64,000 nucleotides of DNA, from NCBI RefSeq assembly GCF_000716435.1, contig NZ_JNWO01000001.1:682001-746000 (forward strand). The letters are read 5' to 3'. Positions 57,652 to 64,000 of this stretch are shown piece after piece. Within the stretch, counting starts at the first letter, position 1. Each line of letters begins with the position of its first letter. Source of the stretch: Streptomyces xylophagus (lineage in GTDB: Bacteria; Actinomycetota; Actinomycetes; Streptomycetales; Streptomycetaceae). The translations under genes were made by a program, and so were the position numbers. The notes beneath the pieces were generated by a model. It had not been told where the DNA came from and ran no database searches. It saw nothing but the letters and a program-made list of their open reading frames with translations.

Positions 57652-58385
57652 CCCCCGAGGTAGGCGTCGAGGACGCGCGGCCGGGACCGTACGTCGTCCG
57701 GCGGGCCCTCGGCGATCACCGTGCCGCCGTCCAGCACGATGACGGGGTCGCACAGCCGCATGACGAGGCCCATGTCGTGCTCGACGAGAAGGAACGTGGT
57801 GCCGGACGTGTTCCGGGCGCGCACATGCCGTTCGATCGTGGCGACCATCGCCGGACTGACCCCGGCCGTCGGCTCGTCGAGCAGTACCAGCGCGGGCTCG
57901 CTCATCAGCAGGGCCGCGAACTCCAGCAACTTCCGCTGTCCGTACGACAGTTCGGCGGCGGGCGTGTCCCGGTGCCCGCTCAGTCCGAACTCCGCGAGCA
58001 GCGCGTCGCCGCGTGCCGCGTCCCGGGCGCTCAGCCGCCGCCCGGCCAGCGCCCGCCAGTCGTGCCCGGCTGCGGCGGACATGTTCTCCAGTACGGTCAA
58101 CTCCCCGAAGACCCGGGGCTGCTGGAAGGTGCGGGACAGTCCGCGCCGGTACAGCCGCCCGGGGTCGGGCCGGGTCACCGGCCGGCCGTCGAAGACCAAC
58201 TGGCCGGAGTCGGCGGGCAGATGGCCGGTGACGAGGTTGAACACGGTGGTCTTCCCCGACCCGTTGGGGCCGATCAGCCCGGTGATCGTGGAGCGCCGGA
58301 CGGCGAAAGAGCAGCCGTCCACCGCGGTCACCCCGCCGAACCGCTTGGTCAGGGCGCGGACTTCGAGCAGCGGCGGCCCGCTCAT
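57648..58385 (-). CDS. livG: ABC transporter ATP-binding protein, LivG-type
   Basis: The 245-residue protein starts at ATG 58385 inside the LivM stop. It has Walker A LIGPNGSGKTTVFNLVTGHLPAD, the LivG-specific RGLSRTFQQPRVF and LTVLENM, signature LSYGQRKLLEFA, Walker B ALVLLDEPTAGVSPAM and FLLVEHDMGLVM. It would pair with the LivF-type ATPase. A longer upstream frame of over 300 residues is an antisense-like read-through of LivM and was not used. Confidence 0.9.
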   Translation of the reverse strand: MSGPPLLEVRALTKRFGGVTAVDGCSFAVRRSTITGLIGPNGSGKTTVFNLVTGHLPADSGQLVFDGRPVTRPDPGRLYRRGLSRTFQQPRVFGELTVLENMSAAAGHDWRALAGRRLSARDAARGDALLAEFGLSGHRDTPAAELSYGQRKLLEFAALLMSEPALVLLDEPTAGVSPAMVATIERHVRARNTSGTTFLLVEHDMGLVMRLCDPVIVLDGGTVIAEGPPDDVRSRPRVLDAYLGG

Positions 58386-59365
58386 GCCCGCGCCTCGGCC
58401 CGTCGTATCCGGTCCCGCAGGGTGGGCAGTGCGCCGCGCGGCATGACGAGCATGACGACCACGAAGAGCGCCGCGTACGCCAGCAGGTACAGCTGGCTGG
58501 CCCCGAACCGGTAGGCGAGGTACTGCTGCGCGGGTGCCACCACGAACGCGCCGAGCACCGGGCCCCACAGGGTGCCCCGCCCGCCGAGGAAGACCATCAG
58601 CACCATGCCGATGGACAGCAGCGGGTCGATCGCGAACTGCGGGTAGATGAAGGACAGGTAGTACGCCCACACGCCCCCGGCCATCGCAGTCACCACCACC
58701 GACAGCGCGAACGCCGTCAGCTTCGCCGCCCCGACCGGCACCCCGACGCTCCGCGCCTTGTCCTCGTCGCCGCGCACCGCGGTCAGCGCCAGCCCGAGCC
58801 TGCTGTGTAGCACGCCGTAGGACATGGCCAGAGCGAGCAGGAGCAGCGCCAGCATGGCGTAGTAGAAGGGGCGTTCGAAGGTCGCCGGGGTGAAGGGTGC
58901 GACCGGCATGGCCACGCCCTGGGCGCCGCCGGTCAGCCCGCGCAGATTGAAGGCGAGGGTCTGCACGACGAAGAGGAAGGTGATGGTGACGATCGCGAAG
59001 ACATCCGTGCGGGTACGCATCGCGATCCACGCCACCGGCACCGCGACGGCAGCCACCGCCAGCCCGATCGGCGGCAGTGTCCAAAACGGTCCGTAGCCCG
59101 AGCCCGCCGTGCGGTGCGTCCACCAGATCGCCTCCGCGTAGGCGCCCATGCCGAAGAAGGCGGCGTGCCCGAGCGAGGGATACCCGGCGTAGCCGCCGAC
59201 CAGGTTCCAGGCGCTGGCCAGCGCCGCGTACATCAGGGTGAACAGCCCGACGGTGACCAGCCAGGGCGCCGACACGGCCAGCGGGAACACGACCAGAGCC
59301 GCGAGCCCCGCCAGCCCCGCCAGCCCGGGCCCGTAACGCCGATAACGTCCGAGCCGCCGCCTCAC
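58382..59365 (-). CDS. livM: ABC transporter permease, LivM-type
   Basis: The 327-residue integral membrane protein has about nine hydrophobic segments and the family motifs LVGGYAGYPSLGHAAFFGMGAYAEAI and GRGTLWGPVLGAFVV near the C-terminus. GTG 59365 overlaps the LivH stop. It opens with a basic stretch (RRRLGRYRRYGPG) as usual for cytoplasmic N-termini. Confidence 0.9.
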   Translation of the reverse strand: MRRRLGRYRRYGPGLAGLAGLAALVVFPLAVSAPWLVTVGLFTLMYAALASAWNLVGGYAGYPSLGHAAFFGMGAYAEAIWWTHRTAGSGYGPFWTLPPIGLAVAAVAVPVAWIAMRTRTDVFAIVTITFLFVVQTLAFNLRGLTGGAQGVAMPVAPFTPATFERPFYYAMLALLLLALAMSYGVLHSRLGLALTAVRGDEDKARSVGVPVGAAKLTAFALSVVVTAMAGGVWAYYLSFIYPQFAIDPLLSIGMVLMVFLGGRGTLWGPVLGAFVVAPAQQYLAYRFGASQLYLLAYAALFVVVMLVMPRGALPTLRDRIRRAEARA

Positions 59366-60240
59366 AGCGCACCCCGCAGCCTGGCACCGAACAGCCCCTG
59401 GGGACGCAGCAGGAGCACCGCCAGCAGCACCACGAAGAAGCTGAAGTCCGACCACACTGGCGACGCCAGCGCCCCGACCAGCGACGAAGCGACGCCCATG
59501 ACCAGCGCGGCGACCACCGTGCCGCCCAGGCTGCCGAGCCCGCCTAGGATCACCACCGACAACAGCCGTGAGATCAGGTCGTAGTGGCTGTTGGGGTTGA
59601 ACGAGTACACCATCCCGTACACCGCCCCGGCCGCCGCCGCGGTGGCAGCCCCCAGCCCGAAGCCCAGCGCTGCCACCCGGGCCGTCTCCACGCCCAGCAG
59701 CCGGGCCGCGACCGGGTTCTGCACGGTCGCCCGCACCGACCGCCCGAAACGGGTCCGGGACAGCAGCATCCACAGCCCGCCCAGCGTGATCAGCGACAGG
59801 GCGAAGGCCGCCAGCCGCACCTCGCCGACCTGGTATCCGGCGATCCGCCACGACCGGTCGACGTATGCGGGCCGGGTGGTGCGGTAGTCGGTGTGGTAGA
59901 CCACCGTCAGCGCCCCTTCGATGCCCAGCGCGACGGCGAAGGTGACCAGCAGCGACAGCAGCGCCGCGTCGTCCTGGTGCAGCGGGCGCAGCAGCAGCCA
60001 CTGCACCGCCGCGCCGAGCGCGAACATCAGCGGCGCGATGATCAGCACCGACAGGAAGGGGTCCACGCCCCACGCGGTGAACAGGCTGTGGCTGAGGAAG
60101 GCTGCCAGGATCACCAGCGCGCCCTGCGCGAGGTTGACCACCTTCATCACCCCGAAGATCAGCGTCTGCCCGCTGGCCATCAACGCGTACACGCCCCCGG
60201 TGAGGACCCCGAGGATGACCGCCTGAACCGCCTCGTGCAT
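59362..60240 (-). CDS. livH: ABC transporter permease, LivH-type
   Basis: This 292-residue membrane protein has about eight segments and the LivH motifs GVLTGGVYALMASGQTLIFGVMKVVNLAQGALVILAAF, SVRATVQNPVAARLLGV and VVILGGLGSLGGTVVAALVMG. Its ATG is three bases after the binding-protein stop, so binding protein, both permeases and both ATPases form one tight operon. Confidence 0.9.
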   Translation of the reverse strand: MHEAVQAVILGVLTGGVYALMASGQTLIFGVMKVVNLAQGALVILAAFLSHSLFTAWGVDPFLSVLIIAPLMFALGAAVQWLLLRPLHQDDAALLSLLVTFAVALGIEGALTVVYHTDYRTTRPAYVDRSWRIAGYQVGEVRLAAFALSLITLGGLWMLLSRTRFGRSVRATVQNPVAARLLGVETARVAALGFGLGAATAAAAGAVYGMVYSFNPNSHYDLISRLLSVVILGGLGSLGGTVVAALVMGVASSLVGALASPVWSDFSFFVVLLAVLLLRPQGLFGARLRGAL

Positions 60241-60243
60241 GGC

Positions 60244-61488
60244 TCAGCCACCCCACGGCAGAGCGGCGATCACCGGCGCGTGCTGCGCCCGGCCGGCCGG
60301 GTAGACCGGCAGCATCTTCCCGCTGATCCACTGCACCAACACGTACGAGGAGTTGGCGGCCCCGTCCGCATTCCAGCTCAGATTTCCCTCCAGGGTCTGC
60401 CAACTGCCCGTGTGCAGCGCGGAGATGAGGGTCGCGTTGTCCACCTTGCCGGTCTTGGCAGCGACTTCCTCAAGCAGTTGCCCGCAGGAGTACGCCTCGG
60501 CGGACGTGCTGTCGATCGTGCCGGCGGTGCCGCCGTACTTCCTGGTGTACGCGCTGAGGAAGCCGGCGTTGCCATAGGTGTTGGAGCTCGGGAACCAGTC
60601 GCCGGAGGAGAAGATCCCGTCGACGTTCGAAGCGCCGACGTTGCCCGGGAAGTTGTGCGGGTCGTTCGCCCCGTTGGACAGATAGAGCAGCTTCGGCGCC
60701 CACTTGAGCTGCACCATGGCCTTGACCATGCGGTAGGCGTCGTCCGCCTGGGTGCCGCCGACGACCAGGTCGGGCTTCTTCGCGGCCATCGCGGACACGA
60801 CGGGGGTCAGGTCGGTGATCTCGGCGGGGTAGATCTGCTGGTAGACCGTCTTGATCCCGGCGGCTTCGAGCCGGGTGCGTACCTCGTCGGCGATCGGCGA
60901 GGCGAAGGGGTCGTCGAGCGCCGGATACGCGGCGGTCTTCGGACGCCGGGCCGCCGGGAGAGAGAGGATGTAGTCGGCGAACACGTCACCCTGTTTGACG
61001 ACGGGCGCCGGCTGCACGAAGAAGAGGTTGTGCAGATGCTGGGCGAAGACCTTCGGTCCACCGCCCGCCGGCTCGAGGAACGCGTAGCCGTAGCGCTTGG
61101 CCACCTGGGAGGCGGGGATCGTGAGCAGGCTGGAGAACGGGCCGAAGGTCAGGTCGACATGGTCCTTGGTGATCAGGTTCTGGTAGTTGCCGACCACCTG
61201 GGTGGGGCTGGAGGTGTCGTCGACGATGCTGAGCTGCACCTTGCGGCCGAGGATCCCGCCCTTGGCGTTCACAGTGTCGGCCCACAGCCGGTATCCCCGC
61301 TCGGCGCTCTTGCCCGGGTCGGAGAAGTCGCCGGTCAGCGACAGGGATATACCGATCTTCAGAGGCGCGTGCGACGACGCCGAGGAGCTGGGCTTCGCCG
61401 AGGAACTGCAGGCGACCAGCACGGCGGTGGCGGCGACGGCCGCGAACAGCGCGCGGGACGAAGAGGCGTGACGGTACGGATGACGCAT
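60244..61488 (-). CDS. ABC transporter substrate-binding lipoprotein (LivK-like)
   Basis: The 414-residue protein has a lipoprotein signal with Cys27 (LVACSSS) and a Ser-rich linker. The type I periplasmic-binding fold follows, with PLKIGISLSLTGDFSDPGKSAERGYRLWADTVNAKGGILGRKVQLSIVDDTS, FGPFSSLLTIPASQVAKRYGYAFLEP and a GTQADDAYRMVKAMVQL segment. Such proteins bind amino acids, amides, urea or aromatic acids outside the cell. It is the first gene after the LacI-controlled promoter and probably the best clue to the substrate, which I cannot infer. Confidence 0.9.
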   Translation of the reverse strand: MRHPYRHASSSRALFAAVAATAVLVACSSSAKPSSSASSHAPLKIGISLSLTGDFSDPGKSAERGYRLWADTVNAKGGILGRKVQLSIVDDTSSPTQVVGNYQNLITKDHVDLTFGPFSSLLTIPASQVAKRYGYAFLEPAGGGPKVFAQHLHNLFFVQPAPVVKQGDVFADYILSLPAARRPKTAAYPALDDPFASPIADEVRTRLEAAGIKTVYQQIYPAEITDLTPVVSAMAAKKPDLVVGGTQADDAYRMVKAMVQLKWAPKLLYLSNGANDPHNFPGNVGASNVDGIFSSGDWFPSSNTYGNAGFLSAYTRKYGGTAGTIDSTSAEAYSCGQLLEEVAAKTGKVDNATLISALHTGSWQTLEGNLSWNADGAANSSYVLVQWISGKMLPVYPAGRAQHAPVIAALPWGG

Positions 61489-61526
61489 GATCGGACACCC
61501 TTCGTGGAAGGGACTTTCTCACCCAT

Positions 61527-61608
61527 GCGATCGATTGCGGGGGAGTCTGCTGCCGCCGGGCCGAGGTGTCAACGGCCGCAGGAGCAAAGCGACCGCAATG
61601 GATTGCGG
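61527..61608. promoter_or_regulatory. Two LacI-type palindromic operators
   Basis: CCGCAATGGATTGCGG (61593-61608) has perfect 7-bp arms around GG, 29 bp before the LacI start. GCGATCGATTGC (61527-61538) shares the ATTGC half and is palindromic at 10 of 12 positions, 38 bp before the binding-protein start. Central-CG palindromes are usual for LacI/GalR regulators. The two sites flank the divergent promoters. Confidence 0.65.
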
Positions 61609-61637
61609 CTCCGCCCGGCACGCCCTAGCCTCGCCGC

Positions 61638-62651
61638 ATGACCAGCGGCCGACCGCCCACGCTCGACGACGTGGCCCGTGCGGCCGGCGTGCACAAGGCG
61701 ACCGCGTCCCGGGCGCTCAACCCGGCCACCCGGCACCAGGTCAGCGCCCGGACCGCGCACCGCGTCTCGCTGGAGGCCACCCGGCTCGGCTATGTGCCCA
61801 ACACCCTGGCCCGGGGCCTGCGTACCAGCCGGACCGCCGCCGTCGGCGTGCTCATCCCCGACCTGACCAACCCGCTGTTCCCGCCGATCGTGCGCGGCAT
61901 CCAGGACCGCCTTGAACAACAGGGCTACACGGCCCTGTTGGTCAACACCGACGCCGACGAGGCCCGCGAGCGCGCCGAGTTCGACGCCCTGCGCAGCCGC
62001 CGGGTCGAGGGATTCATCGTCGCGACCGCCCGCCGCCACCACCCCCTGCTCGAACTGGCCGTACGGGAGCGGATCACCTTCGTCACCGTCAACCGCTTCA
62101 CCGAACTGCCCGACGTGCCCGCCGTACTGGGCGACGACGCGGACGGCATCGCGCAGGCGGTGGCCCACCTGCGCGGCCTCGGCCACACCCGGCTCGCCCA
62201 CCTGGCCGGGCCCCAGACCCTGTCCACCGGCCATGTCCGGATGCGGGCTTTCCGCGCCGCCGCCCCTGGTGCCGCCGTCGTGGAGTGCGCGAGTTACACG
62301 GAGGCCGCCGGGTACGACGCCGCCCGGCTGCTTTTCGAACGGCACCCGCACACCACCGCGGTCCTCGCGGGCAACGACCTCATCGCCCTCGGTACCCTGC
62401 GCGCGATCGAGGGCCTGGGCCGCTGCTGCCCGGCGGACGTGTCCGTCGTCGGCTTCAACGACATGCCGTTCGCGGACCGCTTCCGGCCGCCGCTGACCAC
62501 GGTCCACGTCCCGCACCACCTTATGGGCGTGCAGGCCGCCCAGCTCCTCCTGGACCACCTGCGCGCCGCCGCGCCACCCTGGAGCATCCTGCTGCCCGCC
62601 CGGCTGGTCGTCCGCGGTTCGACCGCCCGCCGCCGGCCCGGTCCCACGTGA
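61638..62651 (+). CDS. LacI-family transcriptional repressor
   Basis: The 337-residue protein begins RPPTLDDVARAAGVHKATASRALNP, the LacI helix-turn-helix, with RTAHRVSLEATRLGYVPNTLARGLRT as hinge region, then a periplasmic-binding-like effector domain (AAVGVLIPDLTNPLFPPIVRGIQDRLEQQGY, VVGFNDMPFADRFRPPLTTV). It is divergent from the importer operon, and two palindromes lie in between. I infer that it represses importer and enzymes until the substrate or a breakdown product binds. Confidence 0.92.
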   Translation: MTSGRPPTLDDVARAAGVHKATASRALNPATRHQVSARTAHRVSLEATRLGYVPNTLARGLRTSRTAAVGVLIPDLTNPLFPPIVRGIQDRLEQQGYTALLVNTDADEARERAEFDALRSRRVEGFIVATARRHHPLLELAVRERITFVTVNRFTELPDVPAVLGDDADGIAQAVAHLRGLGHTRLAHLAGPQTLSTGHVRMRAFRAAAPGAAVVECASYTEAAGYDAARLLFERHPHTTAVLAGNDLIALGTLRAIEGLGRCCPADVSVVGFNDMPFADRFRPPLTTVHVPHHLMGVQAAQLLLDHLRAAAPPWSILLPARLVVRGSTARRRPGPT

Positions 62652-62821
62652 TGCGCGCGTCGGGCCCAAAATACCTGGAGCTTGATCTCTGAGACCGGGC
62701 GGACGTTCCCGGAGTCCACTGTCTGTTGGATGCCGAGTGCGTCGGGATCGGCGGCTGTGCCTGGCGGGGCAGGGCCACGCTCGCGCAGTTTCAGGACTTC
62801 GTGAGGGGCGGGACCTTAGAT

Positions 62822-63985
62822 TCAACCGGTCAAGGCAACGCTCTCTGCTGGTGTCCGGAAACCCAGGCACTTGCGCGGACGGTTGTTGAGCTTCGTCGCG
62901 ATGGCGTTGAGGTCGTCCTGGCTGAAGGTCGACAGGTTTGTCTCCTTGGGCAGGTACTGGCGGAGCAACTTGTTGGTGTTCTCGTTGGTGCCACGTTGCC
63001 AGGGGCTGCGTGGCGCCGCGAAGAACACGTTGATACCGGTGTCGGCGCTGAGGCGCTTATGAGCTGCCAGTTCCATGCCGCGATCCCAGGTCAGCATGCC
63101 GCGTAGGCGGGAATCCATGCGTGTGTAGGTCTCGGCCAGAGCGGGAACGACCACGGCGGTGTGGCGGCTGGCGAGCTTCACGACCTGGAGAAACCGCGTC
63201 TTCCGGTCGACGAGTGTCGCGACCTGGCTGTTGTTCGAGCCGATCACCAGATCGCCTTCCAGGTGCCCGGACTCGCTGCGGTCCTCCGCGGCCTGGGGCC
63301 GCTCCTCGATCGGCCGGGCATCCCGGATCTGGGAACGCCACTGTCCCTTCACCGTGTGACGCTTGTTCTTCCGGATCGGACGGCCGGTCCGCAGACGTTT
63401 GCAGAGCTCACGAGGCACCACTTTCCATCGGGTGATGTAGACCGACCGGTAGATCGTCTCGTGGCTGATCCGCATTCCCGGGTCGTCACCGTGACGCAGA
63501 CGCAGATGCCCGACGATCTGCTCCGGTGACCATTCCTCCCTCAGCAGGTCCAGCACCGTCTGCCTCAACGCGGGCCGGCGAGCGAGCAGGCACTCTTTCG
63601 GACGCCGACCGCGGTCAAGTGCACGCTCCTGCGCGGCGATTGCCCGGTAGACGTCGCGTCCGCCGTTGTTGTTGACTTCACGGCTGACCGTTGACACGGC
63701 ACGCCCCAGCAGACCGGCGATCGCCCGGTAGGAATCGCCGGCACACAGCCTTCGGGAGATCTCCTCCCGCTCCACCAGGGTCAAACTTCCGACGCGCGTC
63801 GTGCGAGGCAGCGGAGCGATTCCTCCGTGGTGCTTGAGGACGGTGAACACCGAGCCGGGCGGCTTGCCGATTCCCCTCGAGATGACGCTGATCGACTCCC
63901 CGGACCTCCACCGCCGCCACAGGTCGGCCTTCATCTCGTCCGACACCCCCGGCCGTCCCAGTCTCGCCACTTCTACTGCCCTCAA
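62822..63985 (-). CDS. IS30-family transposase
   Basis: The 387-residue frame is intact: DEMKADLWRRWRSGESISVISRGIGKPPGSV and LTLVEREEISRRLCAGDSYRAIAGLLGRAVSTVSREVNNNGG (two DNA-binding parts), then GHLEGDLVIGSNNSQVATLVDRKTRF (first Asp), LTWDRGMELAAHK (second Asp) and QRGTNENTNKLLRQYLPK (Glu). This is typical IS30. The element's right end lies at or beyond the window edge. The left terminal repeat probably lies near 62810-62830, but I could not match it to a partner. Confidence 0.9.
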   Translation of the reverse strand: MRAVEVARLGRPGVSDEMKADLWRRWRSGESISVISRGIGKPPGSVFTVLKHHGGIAPLPRTTRVGSLTLVEREEISRRLCAGDSYRAIAGLLGRAVSTVSREVNNNGGRDVYRAIAAQERALDRGRRPKECLLARRPALRQTVLDLLREEWSPEQIVGHLRLRHGDDPGMRISHETIYRSVYITRWKVVPRELCKRLRTGRPIRKNKRHTVKGQWRSQIRDARPIEERPQAAEDRSESGHLEGDLVIGSNNSQVATLVDRKTRFLQVVKLASRHTAVVVPALAETYTRMDSRLRGMLTWDRGMELAAHKRLSADTGINVFFAAPRSPWQRGTNENTNKLLRQYLPKETNLSTFSQDDLNAIATKLNNRPRKCLGFRTPAESVALTG

Positions 63986-64000
63986 CCTGCACTGTTGCTC

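Noticed and set aside
58382..60403. A 673-codon minus-strand frame covering LivM and beyond
   Set aside because: Only the last 327 codons have permease motifs. The front part is read in another frame through LivH, which is clearly the real gene there.
59584..61641. A 685-codon plus-strand frame opposite LivH and the binding protein
   Set aside because: It is an antisense artefact; the minus strand has the lipobox, binding-fold and permease motifs.
1..64000. tRNA, rRNA, riboswitch or CRISPR features
   Set aside because: I looked for cloverleaf-like blocks, regular spaced repeats and conserved rRNA words and found none I could support by eye.

Overview
The window is very GC-rich actinobacterial DNA, most likely from the chromosome of a Streptomyces or close relative. 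The evidence is the strong G/C bias at codon third positions, frequent GTG and TTG starts, GGAG-type ribosome sites, and families typical of that group: a SARP regulator, a LAL-type LuxR regulator, secreted DUF2690 and DUF6207-like proteins, many TetR, AraC and LacI regulators, and helix-turn-helix/TPR regulators. Insertion-sequence debris is heavy (IS701, IS110, IS1380, IS5, IS3, IS1182, ISAzo13, IS630 and IS30 types), so this looks like an accessory region. I saw no rRNA, tRNA or CRISPR array.

Layout. 1-3.7 kb: the front part of a SARP gene and two small secreted proteins that share an 11-bp-periodic direct repeat upstream, with an IS701 wreck between them. 3.7-9.8 kb: an IS110 scrap, then a TetR repressor with an alcohol dehydrogenase operon that share an operator-like motif, then an NmrA-like/SnoaL-like pair divergent from an AraC regulator. 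9.9-19.1 kb: an IS1380 remnant; a TetR/MFS/TetX-like monooxygenase resistance-type cassette with two identical palindromic operators and a frameshifted second TetR; a LAL regulator divergent from an alpha/beta hydrolase and a small conserved gene. 19.1-26 kb: mostly mobile-element debris around a SecD-head lipoprotein, an acetyltransferase and a DoxX-like membrane protein.

26-38.3 kb: a regulator divergent from eleven recognisable co-directional genes plus a small peptide ORF: a CitE-like lyase, a MaoC-like protein, an Eis-like acetyltransferase, two APH-fold kinases, an Ldh-family dehydrogenase, an SsuD-like flavin monooxygenase, a Gfo/Idh oxidoreductase, a phosphodiester glycosidase and a PIG-L deacetylase. 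Many overlap by 4 bp. There is no PKS, NRPS or terpene synthase. It reads as a small-molecule pathway of unknown product with sugar, acid and phosphate chemistry. A 44-codon ORF is coupled to the dehydrogenase.

38.3-47.3 kb: a sigma-factor scrap, then a three-gene operon of a multi-pass membrane protein, a small Cys/His protein and a 1413-residue TPR-CHAT protease. It is divergent from an extra LexA-type repressor, with a LexA-box-like site in the shared promoter region. This is my best candidate for an undescribed conflict or stress system. A DUF6207-like gene and a membrane-anchored repeat protein follow.

47.3-52.6 kb: nested insertion sequences and an AT-rich acetyltransferase island. 52.6-62.7 kb: a LacI-controlled uptake and catabolic operon with a complete branched-chain-amino-acid-type ABC importer, a 3-hydroxyisobutyrate-dehydrogenase-like enzyme, an M24-fold hydrolase with an altered metal site, and the two E1 subunits of a 2-oxoacid dehydrogenase. 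An IS30 transposase closes the window.
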